A stretch of DNA of 64,000 nucleotides from NCBI RefSeq assembly GCF_900115055.1, contig NZ_FOVD01000005.1:186001-250000 (forward strand). The letters are read 5' to 3'. Source of the DNA: Chryseobacterium oleae. GTDB taxonomy: Bacteria > Bacteroidota > Bacteroidia > Flavobacteriales > Weeksellaceae. Under the pieces are notes generated by a model. It saw nothing but the letters and a program-made list of their open reading frames with translations, had not been told where the DNA came from and searched no databases. The position numbers and the translations under genes were made by a program. Shown here piece after piece: positions 27,047 to 34,974 of this stretch (positions within the stretch are counted from its first letter, which is position 1; the number at the start of each line of letters is the position of its first letter).

Positions 27047-28321
27047 TTATTTACTGTTTAATTTCAATATCTCATCTCTTCCCGGTCCCGTAGAAAGATA
27101 AGTAATGGGAACACCCAGCTCATCATTCAGAAAAGAAAGAAAAGCTTTCAATTCTTCGGGTAGGTTGGAAGAACCCTGAATTGCGGTAATATCGCCTTCC
27201 CAGCCTTTCATCTGTTTTAAAACCGGACGGGCATTTTCAGGAAGCGTTCCTGAAGTCCGGGCCAGATTTCCATCTTCAAGCTCATAATGGGTGCAAACTG
27301 CCACGGATTCCATTCCGCTTAAAACATCAGCTTTGGTCAGAATAACCTGAGTAGTTCCGGTGATCATAATGGCATATCGTAAAGCCGGAAGATCCAGCCA
27401 GCCGATTCTTCTGGGACGACCTGTATTGGAACCGAATTCATTTCCTTTCTGTCTGATCTCTTCACCAACGCTGTCAAAAATTTCTGTAGGAAACATGCCA
27501 TTTCCTACCCTTGTGCAATATGCTTTTGCAATCCCGAATATTTCACCGACTTTCTTAGGTGAAACACCCAGTCCAACACATGCTCCTGCAGCTGTGGTAG
27601 ATGAGGAAGTTACATAAGGATATGTACCATGATCTATATCCAGCATCACTGCCTCTGATCCTTCTGCAAGAATCTTTTTACCTTCAGATAAAGCTGTATT
27701 CAGCACCAGCTCTGTTTCTGTACGAGTGAATTTTTTCAGGAAATCTATTGCTTCAAAAAACTCACTGCTGATTTCCTCTAATGAAGGAAGCACCATATCT
27801 CCTCCGGCAAGAAGCCTGTAATCTCTTTCTAAAATCTGTTCTACTTTGTTTCTAAAATCCGGAGCATCTATATCGCCAACCCTCAGGTTCTGTCTTAAGA
27901 TCTTATTGGAATACGCCTGTGCAATACCATTTCTCGTTGTTCCGATGGTGGTATAATCCGGATTGTCTTCCATAAAGCAATCCAAAAGTCTATGGGTAGG
28001 TAGAACAAGGTGTGCCTTTTTAGAAATCATCAGACTGTTTTCAGGCTCAATCGTTTCGTCAAATTGTTTAAGATTTAAAATTTCTTTTCGCAGACTTACC
28101 GGATCCAGTACCGTTCCTGTTCCTATAACATTCTGAACGCCTTTCATAAAAATCCCGGAAGGAAGTGATTTTAAAGTGATTCTCTTACCATTTCGTTCTA
28201 TACTGTGTCCGGCATTGGCACCGCCATTAAAACGGGCCGTCATGTGATAACCTTCGCTGATGAGATCAATAAATTTTCCTTTACCTTCATCACCCCACTG
28301 CAGGCCTAATACAATGTCCAT
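27047..28321 (-). CDS. purA: Adenylosuccinate synthetase
   Basis: 424 aa, the usual length. It joins IMP and aspartate using GTP, the first step from IMP to AMP. The N-terminus MDIVLGLQWGDEGKGKFIDL holds the phosphate-binding loop GDEGKGK; NGGANAGHS (about residue 34), the TTRNG-type loop (GTTRNGIAQAYS) and the C-terminal base-recognition stretch LTKADVLSG are present. A TAGCTTTG promoter element lies at 28348-28341 without an evident -33 box, and a near-palindrome shared with the Crp/Fnr gene promoter lies just upstream, suggesting that this regulator controls purA (inference). Confidence 0.96.
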   Translation of the reverse strand: MDIVLGLQWGDEGKGKFIDLISEGYHMTARFNGGANAGHSIERNGKRITLKSLPSGIFMKGVQNVIGTGTVLDPVSLRKEILNLKQFDETIEPENSLMISKKAHLVLPTHRLLDCFMEDNPDYTTIGTTRNGIAQAYSNKILRQNLRVGDIDAPDFRNKVEQILERDYRLLAGGDMVLPSLEEISSEFFEAIDFLKKFTRTETELVLNTALSEGKKILAEGSEAVMLDIDHGTYPYVTSSSTTAAGACVGLGVSPKKVGEIFGIAKAYCTRVGNGMFPTEIFDSVGEEIRQKGNEFGSNTGRPRRIGWLDLPALRYAIMITGTTQVILTKADVLSGMESVAVCTHYELEDGNLARTSGTLPENARPVLKQMKGWEGDITAIQGSSNLPEELKAFLSFLNDELGVPITYLSTGPGRDEILKLNSK

Positions 28322-28340
28322 ATATTTAAATTTTATGCTG

Positions 28341-28348
28341 CAAAGCTA
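28341..28348 (-). promoter_or_regulatory. -7 element TAGCTTTG of purA
   Basis: TAnnTTTG match 19 bases before the purA ATG, with no TTTG at -33. Confidence 0.55.
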
Positions 28349-28370
28349 TGATGGTTTTGAAATGAGGCCA

Positions 28371-28384
28371 TTGTCATTTGGCAA
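28371..28384. promoter_or_regulatory. Putative Crp/Fnr-type operator upstream of purA
   Basis: Plus strand TTGTCATTTGGCAA, one mismatch from the perfect dyad TTGTC-ATTT-GACAA at 29164-29177. Flanking bases (CCA before it) are shared too. Its centre is 36.5 bp from the last base of the purA -7 element. Confidence 0.5.
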
Positions 28385-28400
28385 AAAAGAATATTTCCTT

Positions 28401-28421
28401 GTATAATGTATAATGTATAAT
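28401..28421. repeat. Three tandem copies of the 7-mer gtataat
   Basis: Short exact array in the 28322-28534 gap. The same gap also holds two look-alike GC-rich words, cggctggagccgg (28472-28484) and gggctgaagccgg (about 28508-28520). Confidence 0.7.
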
Positions 28422-28534
28422 GTAAAAAGTATTGATAACGATGAAAACCTGATGTTTAAACAGATACACTTTCGGCTGGAGCCGGTGGAAATTTGTTAAT
28501 ATTAAAACGGGCTGAAGCCGGTTCTTATTGATTT

Positions 28535-29104
28535 TTATACAATATTCCTTCTTATACGGCTTAAAGACGAAGGGGTAATTCCAAGATAAGATGCGAGCAT
28601 AGATTGTGGAACCCTGTTGGCAAGCCCCGGATAATGATCTAAAAAATGAATGTAACGAGCCTTGGCATCCAGATTGAGCATTGTGCTTACAACCTTAAGT
28701 TTATTCTCTGCCACAAAAGCATGTACTTTGGCGAACAAAAAAGGCCAGATGGCAATTTCTTTTTCCAGCTTTTTAAAATGATCAAGATCTATGGACAGCA
28801 AAACTCCGTCTGTGATAGCTTCAATGTATTCAAGTGAGGGCATCTGATCTGCAAAGCCATGGAAATCTCCGATAAACCTTCCTTCATAGATAAAGTAGCG
28901 GGTAAAATCATCCCCCAGTTTATTGTAGTACAGAGACCGGAAAACGCCTTCTTTTACAAATGCGATCTTTCGGCTCACCTTTCCGGCTTCTATGAAAGCT
29001 TCTCCTTTTTCTATGGTGATTTCCTGCAGACCTTCCGCGATCAGCTGTTCTTCCTCGGCATTGAGTATTCCGAATTTGCGGATGTAATTAAAAAGTTCTT
29101 CCAT
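28535..29104 (-). CDS. Crp/Fnr family transcriptional regulator
   Basis: 189 aa from ATG 29104 (MEELFNYIRKFGIL); an upstream start would place the operator at 29164-29177 inside the reading frame, so I prefer the shorter form. The cNMP-binding beta-roll covers about residues 10-115 (IEKGEAFIEAGKVSRKIAFVKEGVFR); the effector-binding motif is not conserved enough to claim cAMP binding. There is no Fnr-type cysteine cluster. A helical linker and a short C-terminal helix-turn-helix follow (PQSMLASYLGITPSSLSRIRR), where the recognition helix is SSLSRIRR. It is transcribed away from ku/ligD and probably controls itself through the dyad. No terminator is obvious. Confidence 0.85.
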   Translation of the reverse strand: MEELFNYIRKFGILNAEEEQLIAEGLQEITIEKGEAFIEAGKVSRKIAFVKEGVFRSLYYNKLGDDFTRYFIYEGRFIGDFHGFADQMPSLEYIEAITDGVLLSIDLDHFKKLEKEIAIWPFLFAKVHAFVAENKLKVVSTMLNLDAKARYIHFLDHYPGLANRVPQSMLASYLGITPSSLSRIRRNIV

Positions 29105-29133
29105 GTTTATGTTGCCTGAATAGTCCGGAACTA

Positions 29134-29141
29134 TAAAAGTA
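29134..29141 (-). promoter_or_regulatory. Possible -7 element TACTTTTA of the Crp/Fnr gene
   Basis: One mismatch from TAnnTTTG. It is exactly as far from the upstream dyad centre (36.5 bp) as the purA -7 element is from its dyad, which is the main reason for calling it. Confidence 0.35.
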
Positions 29142-29163
29142 TAAAAATACGCCGGAGAACCCA

Positions 29164-29177
29164 TTGTCATTTGACAA
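29164..29177. promoter_or_regulatory. Putative Crp/Fnr-type operator in the crp-ku divergent region
   Basis: Perfect dyad TTGTCATTTGACAA (5-4-5 or 6-2-6), the geometry of Crp/Fnr superfamily sites. It lies between the regulator gene and ku and has a near copy upstream of purA. Confidence 0.55.
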
Positions 29178-29249
29178 CAAAGCATATAAAATATACCACA
29201 TCACCGTCTCACGGCATGTTAATTGATTGATTTTTAAAAACGTAAGACA

Positions 29250-30032
29250 ATGAAAGCAATCTGGAACGGCGCCATTGGCTTCGGTTTAGTCAATATCCCG
29301 GTTAAAATTTATTCCGCCACAGAAACCACGAAACTGGACCTCGATATGCTCGATAAATCTGATTTTTCCAATATCAAATTTAAAAGAGTCAACGAGAGTA
29401 CAGGAAAAGAAGTGAAATGGGAAAACATTGTGAAAGGCTATCTCATGGATGATAAATACATCGTTCTTGATGAGGAAGATTATGAGGCAGCCAGCCCCGA
29501 GAAAACAAAAATACTCTCCATCGATCAATTTGTAAAGGAAGCTGAAGTAGATAGTGTGTACTTTGAAAATCCTTATTATCTGGAACCTCAGAAAAATGGT
29601 GAAAACGCATACAGGCTTCTGTTAAAAGCTTTACAGGAAACAGAAATGGCAGGCATCGGTACCTTCGTTCTTCGGGACAGTGAGGCGATTGGGATGATCA
29701 GGCCTTACAAAGATATACTCGTTCTGAACCGTCTCCGATTTGATCAGGAAATAAGAGATTATAAAGATCTGAAAATTCCTGCCGCAAAAGCTCCCAAACC
29801 TGCAGAACTGAAAATGGCGGTAAGTCTTATCAAACAGCTTTCTCAGGATTTTGATCCGGCGATGTACAAAGACACTTATTCTGATGAACTGATGAAGATT
29901 ATCAGAAAAAAAGCAAAAGGCAAAAGCATTAAAACGAAAAAAGCCGAACCTGCAAAAGAAGGTAAGGTGATAGACCTTATGGCTCAGCTGAAAGCCAGTT
30001 TACAAAGTCCCAAATCTAAATCTGCATCCTAA
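29250..30032 (+). CDS. ku: Non-homologous end-joining protein Ku
   Basis: 260 aa, typical of bacterial Ku. The homodimer forms a ring that holds broken DNA ends and recruits LigD. The start MKAIWNGAIGFGLVNIPVKIYSAT is the family signature, followed by KRVNESTGKEV and the beta-barrel core ENPYYLEPQKNGENAYRLLLKAL, and GTFVLRDSEAIGMIRPY. The C-terminal tail is lysine-rich (KKAKGKSIKTKKAEPAKEGK), the extension that contacts DNA or LigD in other bacteria. The stop codon overlaps the ligD start (TAATG), so the two proteins are translationally coupled. Confidence 0.95.
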   Translation: MKAIWNGAIGFGLVNIPVKIYSATETTKLDLDMLDKSDFSNIKFKRVNESTGKEVKWENIVKGYLMDDKYIVLDEEDYEAASPEKTKILSIDQFVKEAEVDSVYFENPYYLEPQKNGENAYRLLLKALQETEMAGIGTFVLRDSEAIGMIRPYKDILVLNRLRFDQEIRDYKDLKIPAAKAPKPAELKMAVSLIKQLSQDFDPAMYKDTYSDELMKIIRKKAKGKSIKTKKAEPAKEGKVIDLMAQLKASLQSPKSKSAS

Positions 30033-30637
30033 TGGCTCTGAAAGATTACCAGAATAAAAGAAAGTTCGATGAAACTACCGAACCTGAGGGCAAAACGAAA
30101 AAAAGCAAAGACCAGCTTATTTTTGTTATCCAGAGGCATGCCGCATCGCGTCTTCATTATGATTTCCGTCTGGAAATGGATGGAGTCCTGAAAAGCTGGG
30201 CGGTTCCGAAAGGTCCTTCATTAGATCCCAAAGATAAAAGACTGGCGATGATGGTGGAAGACCACCCCTATGATTATAAAGATTTTGAAGGAAACATTCC
30301 AGAAGGAAATTATGGAGCAGGCCAGGTGGAAGTCTGGGACAGCGGAACGTATGAGCCTTTGGATAAAGACAGCAAACTGTCGGATGAAAAAGAGCTCCTG
30401 AAAGAACTTCGTGCCGGTTCATTAAAATTTATTCTGCACGGAAAAAAACTGAAGGGAGAATTTGCTCTTGTGAAAATGAAAAACACGGAGGATAATGCCT
30501 GGCTGCTCATTAAACACAAAGACCAATTTGAAGAAAGTCCTTATAATGCTGAGGAAAACACTTCACCCAAATCTCTTGTGACGAAATTCTTAGAGGAAAA
30601 AAAAAGCCCAAAAATAAAGAAAAAAAAGAAGTTGTAA
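30032..30637 (+). CDS. ligD: LigD 3'-phosphoesterase domain (5' fragment of a split ligD)
   Basis: 201 aa. The phosphoesterase (PE) domain trims 3' ends before sealing. Seen: RHAASRLHYDFRLEMDGVLKSWAVPKGPS (His and Asp/Arg of the active site), VEDHPYDYKDFEG and IPEGNYGAG, then LKGEFALVKM. The frame closes at 30637 in a lysine run after the domain is complete. The rest of LigD lies in the -1 frame, which is open from 30553 and contains KKPKNKEKKEVVTSEKRF upstream of its first ATG, a natural linker. An A9 run (30597-30605) at GAA-AAA-AAA-AGC would let ribosomes or polymerase slip. Either a real split, a slippage-expressed protein, or a sequence error. Confidence 0.85.
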   Translation: MALKDYQNKRKFDETTEPEGKTKKSKDQLIFVIQRHAASRLHYDFRLEMDGVLKSWAVPKGPSLDPKDKRLAMMVEDHPYDYKDFEGNIPEGNYGAGQVEVWDSGTYEPLDKDSKLSDEKELLKELRAGSLKFILHGKKLKGEFALVKMKNTEDNAWLLIKHKDQFEESPYNAEENTSPKSLVTKFLEEKKSPKIKKKKKL

Positions 30638-30708
30638 CCTCTGAAAAAAGGTTTAAAAATTTCAATTCATTAACGAACGAAAAAAAGCTAAGCTCATTCA
30701 TCAAACCG

Positions 30709-32577
30709 ATGCTGGCCAAACCTTTTGATCAAGCATTCGACGATGAGGACTGGGTTTTTGAAATCAAATGGGACGGCTACCGAGCTGTTGCCGATCTCAG
30801 CCATACCAATCCCCTGTTCTACTCCAGAAACGGGATTTCATTTTTATCAAAATTTGAAAAAATTACGAAAGACTTTGATCAGCAGAAATATAAAATGATT
30901 CTGGATGGTGAAATTGTGGCTTATGACGAGCATGGAAAACCTAATTTCCAGCTTCTGCAACAGATTGGCGATCATCCTGATATGGCCTTAACCTACCAAG
31001 TTTTTGATCTTCTCTGGCTGAATGGTCATTCTACAGAAGAACTCCCTCTCGTACAACGCAAGGAACTTTTAAAAGAAGCTTTAACGGAAACTGATGTGAT
31101 CAAATATTGCGATCATATTCCCGAAAAAGGAATTGCTTTTTTTAACCAGATGAAAAAAATGAAGCTGGAAGGAATGATTGCCAAAAAAGCCGACAGTTTA
31201 TATGTGGAAAATCACAGAACGAATGACTGGCTAAAAATAAAATTTACGAATACAGACGAAGCCATTATCTGTGGATTTACAGAACCCCGGGGCTCACGGG
31301 AAAGCTTTGGAGCTTTAATTTTAGGAAAATACATTTCAGGAAAGCTAATTTACTGTGGCCATACAGGAACAGGTTTTAATAATGAATCTTTAAAACAGCT
31401 TTATGACAGGCTCCAAAAACTTGTCATAAAAACATCTCCATTTGAAACGGTTCCGAAGACGAATATGCCCGTAACATGGACAAAACCTGAGCTGGTTTGT
31501 GAAATTAAATATTCTGAAGTTACCAAAGACGGAATTTATCGTCATCCTGTTTTTGTGGCCATCCGCGAAGATAAAGAACCTGAAGACACAGACACTCCAA
31601 CCAATGAAAATCCTAAAGAAATGAAAGCAAAAAAACCTTTAAAGAAAGCTGAGAACTCCGAAAAAGAAAAGGAAATTACTTTAGACCAGCACAAGGTAAA
31701 ACTCACCAATCAGGATAAGATTTATTTCCCCAAAGATGACATTACGAAAGGAGATGTCATAGCCTATTACCAGTCCGTTGCTTCTTATATTCTTCCATAT
31801 TTGAAAAACCGTCCGCTTTCTCTCAACCGTTTCCCCAACGGCATTGAAGAGCAGGGATTTTATCAGAAGGATGCAGGTGACAGTATGCCGGACTGGATCA
31901 AAACAACAAAAGTTTATTCGGAATCCAATGACAAATACATTGATTATGTGTACTGTAATGACAAAGCAACTTTAGCGTATCTGAATAATTTAGGCTGCAT
32001 CGATCTGAACCCTTGGAACAGTTCGCTTCCTGATCTGGAACATCCGGATTATCTGGTACTGGATTTAGATCCTTCTAAGAAGAATACATTTGATGATGTG
32101 GTTGAAACAGCGCTTCAGGTGAATGAAGTTTTAGATGCAATTAAAATTAAAGGCTACTGCAAAACTTCGGGAAGTACGGGAATTCATATCTATATTCCGA
32201 TGGGTGGAAAGTATGATTTTGACCAGGTAAAAGATTTTGCACACATTCTGATGAAACAGGTGAATGAAAAGCTACCGAAACTGACCACTCTTGAACGAAG
32301 CCTACAGAAAAGGGATGATAAGAAAATTTATCTGGATTATCTGCAAAACCGGACGGGACAGACTTTAGCAAGTGTATACAGTTTGAGACCTAAAGAAGGC
32401 GCTTCTGTTTCTATGCCTTTGGATTGGGAAGAGGTAAAACCGGGTCTGAAACCAACTGATTTTACCATTCATAATGCTTTGGAGAGAATCAAGGAGAAGG
32501 GTGATTTGTTTAAACCTGTTTTGGGAAAGGGAATTGATATGATGAAGGCGTTGGAATTGTTGGGAGCTGGAGAATAG
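30709..32577 (+). CDS. ligD: LigD ligase and polymerase domains (3' fragment of a split ligD)
   Basis: 622 aa from the first ATG; the frame is open upstream to 30553. The ATP-dependent ligase domain covers about 1-290: catalytic lysine in EIKWDGYRA (residue about 21), nucleotidyltransferase motifs LDGEIVAYD and EGMIAKK, and an OB-fold ending near EIKYSEVTKDGIYRHPVF. A Lys/Glu-rich linker (about 290-335) leads to the primase-like polymerase domain: YLVLDLDPS (metal-binding Asp pair), SGSTGIHIYIP and IYLDYLQN. The domain order PE-Lig-Pol is normal for Bacteroidota LigD, normally as one chain of over 800 residues. Starting at this ATG leaves a complete ligase domain, so it may work without the PE part. 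Confidence 0.85.
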   Translation: MLAKPFDQAFDDEDWVFEIKWDGYRAVADLSHTNPLFYSRNGISFLSKFEKITKDFDQQKYKMILDGEIVAYDEHGKPNFQLLQQIGDHPDMALTYQVFDLLWLNGHSTEELPLVQRKELLKEALTETDVIKYCDHIPEKGIAFFNQMKKMKLEGMIAKKADSLYVENHRTNDWLKIKFTNTDEAIICGFTEPRGSRESFGALILGKYISGKLIYCGHTGTGFNNESLKQLYDRLQKLVIKTSPFETVPKTNMPVTWTKPELVCEIKYSEVTKDGIYRHPVFVAIREDKEPEDTDTPTNENPKEMKAKKPLKKAENSEKEKEITLDQHKVKLTNQDKIYFPKDDITKGDVIAYYQSVASYILPYLKNRPLSLNRFPNGIEEQGFYQKDAGDSMPDWIKTTKVYSESNDKYIDYVYCNDKATLAYLNNLGCIDLNPWNSSLPDLEHPDYLVLDLDPSKKNTFDDVVETALQVNEVLDAIKIKGYCKTSGSTGIHIYIPMGGKYDFDQVKDFAHILMKQVNEKLPKLTTLERSLQKRDDKKIYLDYLQNRTGQTLASVYSLRPKEGASVSMPLDWEEVKPGLKPTDFTIHNALERIKEKGDLFKPVLGKGIDMMKALELLGAGE

Positions 32578-32649
32578 GAGGGTTTTAGGGTCGGAGAGTT
32601 TTAGAGTTGCGGGGTTGGGAATCTGAAATATCACATCTTCAATAAAAAA

Positions 32650-32673
32650 TCCTGCACTAAAATAAATGCAGGA
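32650..32673 (-). terminator. Terminator of the MscS-type channel gene
   Basis: A 7-bp stem TCCTGCA / TGCAGGA with a 10-nt loop and an A run on the plus strand (T run for the minus gene). The gap also has a G/T-rich degenerate stretch at 32578-32625. Confidence 0.75.
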
Positions 32674-32702
32674 GCTGTTGGTACTTGTTAAAAACACATG
32701 TG

Positions 32703-33548
32703 TTATTGGTTATAAACATGAATATCTCTTTGAGGAAAGGGTATTTCAATTCCGGCTTTATCAAGAGCTGCTTTACAGTTGATAATTAACTCTTCATTCA
32801 TTGCCCAGAAATTTTCATTGGTTGCCGTAGCCCGTACGGATAAATTCACGGCGCTGTCTCCTAGCTCTGTAACGACTACTTGTGGGGCAGGTTCCTTAAG
32901 AGCATATTGGTTACTGTTAATAACTGACAATAAAATTTCTTTTGCCTGTTTTAAATCAGCAGTATAGGAAACCCCAATATCAAACCAGGTTCTCCGTGTT
33001 CCCAACTGGGTATAATTGGTGATACTTTTATTTGAAATTTCTCCATTGGGAATGACAATTAACTGATTCTGTGGTGTGATCAATCTTGTATGAAAAACAT
33101 CTATAGCATTCACCGTTCCGGAAACCCCTGAACTGACTGAGATAAAATCACCTATTTTGAAAGGCTTCAACAGTAAAATAAGTATCCCTCCTGCAAAATT
33201 TGTCAGAGAACCTTGCAAAGCCAGACCTACAGCCAATCCCGCCGCACCTATCATCGCTACAAATGCAGAGGTCTGTACTCCCAGCTGGGTAACGACCACA
33301 ATAAAGAGCAGAATATTAAGAGCCCAGCTGATGATATTTAAAAGGAATAGCTGCAATGAAGCTTCCATATTACGCTTTTTAAAAGCTTTTTCAACGAGTT
33401 TTTTAATCATTCTGATAAGCCACGACCCAATCAGATAGATCAGAAATGCTGAAATAACAGCGGTAATAATCTTAGGAGCCCAGGCAATTGCTGAGGATAT
33501 GAAGTGATCCCAATGCTGTTGAATACTGTTTAATTTTAAATCATCCAT
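32703..33548 (-). CDS. Small-conductance mechanosensitive channel (MscS family)
   Basis: 281 aa, the length of E. coli MscS. Three membrane helices: about 25-45, 60-85, and the pore helix about 87-115 (AFVAMIGAAGLAVGLALQGSLTNFAGGILILLLKPF, with the Gly/Ala packing of TM3). The beta domain follows (FKIGDFISVSSGVSGTVNAIDVFHTRL), then NQLIVIPNGEISNKSITNYT, a family signature, and a C-terminal alpha/beta domain. It opens under membrane tension to release solutes in osmotic downshock. Single gene with its own terminator; a clear promoter was not found. The 376-bp gap upstream (33549-33925) is described separately. Confidence 0.92.
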   Translation of the reverse strand: MDDLKLNSIQQHWDHFISSAIAWAPKIITAVISAFLIYLIGSWLIRMIKKLVEKAFKKRNMEASLQLFLLNIISWALNILLFIVVVTQLGVQTSAFVAMIGAAGLAVGLALQGSLTNFAGGILILLLKPFKIGDFISVSSGVSGTVNAIDVFHTRLITPQNQLIVIPNGEISNKSITNYTQLGTRRTWFDIGVSYTADLKQAKEILLSVINSNQYALKEPAPQVVVTELGDSAVNLSVRATATNENFWAMNEELIINCKAALDKAGIEIPFPQRDIHVYNQ

Positions 33549-33925
33549 TTTCTACTGTTTATTTTTAATTTAAATATTTTATTGACCGAATTTTGCCGGC
33601 AACCGAATTTCCAGGGGAAATGTGACATAGTGAACACTGAAATACACCCTTAAACCTTTTGGCCTAAAGTAATGTTCAAAGAAATTATGGTTGGATAGCG
33701 CGAAAGCCTGTTTTGGCTTTACTCAATGATCGTTTTAGAAGTCGAATCCTGTGTAAGGAAAAATTCTGAGTGATAAAAATAATGAAAAAAATATGGATGC
33801 TCAGTTGGGTATACAACCGTTTTTTCAATGATAAAGTTCAGGCTATAAGAACAAAACAATAAATAGAATTTATCATTACATTTTATAACCCTTATTTTCT
33901 AAAAATAGAGATTTAATGAGAAATA
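33549..33925. other. Intergenic gap without a recognised gene
   Basis: I see no known gene or RNA. It holds a short hairpin aaagcc/ggcttt (33703-33720) without a T run, and a 26-codon reading frame (33782-33862, MKKIWMLSWVYNRFFNDK...) without a promoter match, which I do not call as a gene. Confidence 0.4.
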
Positions 33926-34660
33926 TTAAGGAAGCTTAGCCACCAAACCTTCCGGAAGAATTTTCAAAATCAGATAAATCATCTTCCACTTAAAATTCGG
34001 AACGATAGTAAACGAATTTCCAGCATTGACAATATGTTTTGCCACATAATCAGGTTCCATAATCAAGGATTCGTTGAGCTGCAGGCCTTCATTGATCTTT
34101 GTTCTGATATAACCGATCACCAAAGCATTGACTTTTATTTTTCTTGATGCCAATTCCTGCCTTAAGCCTGCTAAATATTGCGTAAACGCTGCTTTGGTAC
34201 TTCCATACACAAAATTACTTTTCCTTCCTCTCACTCCGGACAGTGAAGATAAACCGATGATTCTTTCCAGATGTATGTTCTTCTCATCCATGGCAATGAT
34301 GTTCAGGATGGAAACGGCTCCCATATAATTGACCTGCATCATTTGTTGAGTACCTTTAAATTCAATCAATGCTTTTTCATTGTCAACCAGAAAACCCGCT
34401 GCGTACACTGCAATATGTGGTTTTACCGGAAGAGCATCATAAAATTTCTGATGAGAATCAAAATCTACAGCGTCAAAATAGAGAATGGTCACCTTTGAAG
34501 CATCCAGTCTGTTGTCTGCGACAAATTTTTCAAGTGAGGAAGTATCCCTTGAAGCTGCAATAACAGAAAATCCTTTCTGAATGTACTGTATGATACATTG
34601 TTTGGCCACGTCTGAATTGGCGCCCAGAATGAGAACTGTTTTGTCTGTCTTTTGATTCAT
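33926..34660 (-). CDS. Short-chain dehydrogenase/reductase (SDR)
   Basis: 244 aa. Rossmann fold with the cofactor loop LILGANSDVAKQ (a variant of GxxxGxG with Asp in the second position), ASRD after the second strand, AAGF in place of NNAG, and the catalytic Ser (SLSGVRG) and Tyr-x-x-x-Lys (YGSTKAA, about residue 157). ASRD and the lack of an acidic residue directly at the end of strand 2 favour NADP(H), which is inference. A hydrophobic C-terminal helix (MIYLILKILPEGLVAKL) suggests membrane association, as in decaprenyl-phosphoryl-type epimerases and other lipid-linked SDRs. The substrate is unknown. It lies alone, facing away from the nusB operon's terminator. Confidence 0.82.
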   Translation of the reverse strand: MNQKTDKTVLILGANSDVAKQCIIQYIQKGFSVIAASRDTSSLEKFVADNRLDASKVTILYFDAVDFDSHQKFYDALPVKPHIAVYAAGFLVDNEKALIEFKGTQQMMQVNYMGAVSILNIIAMDEKNIHLERIIGLSSLSGVRGRKSNFVYGSTKAAFTQYLAGLRQELASRKIKVNALVIGYIRTKINEGLQLNESLIMEPDYVAKHIVNAGNSFTIVPNFKWKMIYLILKILPEGLVAKLP

Positions 34661-34740
34661 GGTGCAAAGATATTTTATTTGATTTTAATTTTTAAACACA
34701 AATTTCACGAATAGGTTCACGGATAACACTAATTATTAAA

Positions 34741-34907
34741 AGTTATGAGTTTTAAATGATGAGTGATGAGTTATTTGAGGTGGGTTTCTGAGCTGGAGTG
34801 TTTCATCATTCACTGGCGAAGCAAAATTCACCATTGACATTTCCCAATCTCAATCTTAGCCTTAACCTAAAAAAGTCTTCCATCTGAAATCTTGACTCTT
34901 GATTCTT
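34741..34907. repeat. Copy of a modular intergenic repeat family
   Basis: In plus orientation it carries an agttatgagttttaaat block, then ttcactggcgaagcaaaa with ttcaccattgacattt, then aacctaaaaaagtcttcc followed by atctgaaatcttga. The same blocks in the same order occur inverted at 60757-60990. The 34661-34974 gap has no gene. Confidence 0.7.
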
Positions 34908-34920
34908 TAGCTATAAAAAA

Positions 34921-34953
34921 CTCGGCGCGGTGAACTTCGTTCACCGCGCCGAG
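34921..34953 (-). terminator. Terminator of the nusB-DUF1573-yajC operon
   Basis: A perfect 15-bp, very GC-rich stem (CTCGGCGCGGTGAAC / GTTCACCGCGCCGAG) with a 3-nt loop and a six-base T run on the minus strand. It lies 22 bp after the yajC stop codon. Confidence 0.92.
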
Positions 34954-34974
34954 CGATATTTTCAAACTGAAAAA

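Noticed and set aside
29105..29185. Longer N-terminus for the Crp/Fnr regulator
   Set aside because: The extra 27 residues have no family similarity and would be encoded by the operator region.
32693..32704. 12-bp palindrome AACACATGTGTT at the end of the MscS gene
   Set aside because: It overlaps the stop codon and stands alone with no T run or second copy; chance in AT-rich DNA is likely.
33782..33862. 26-codon frame MKKIWMLSWVYNRFFNDK...
   Set aside because: No promoter match, no homology recognised and no terminator; too short to support.
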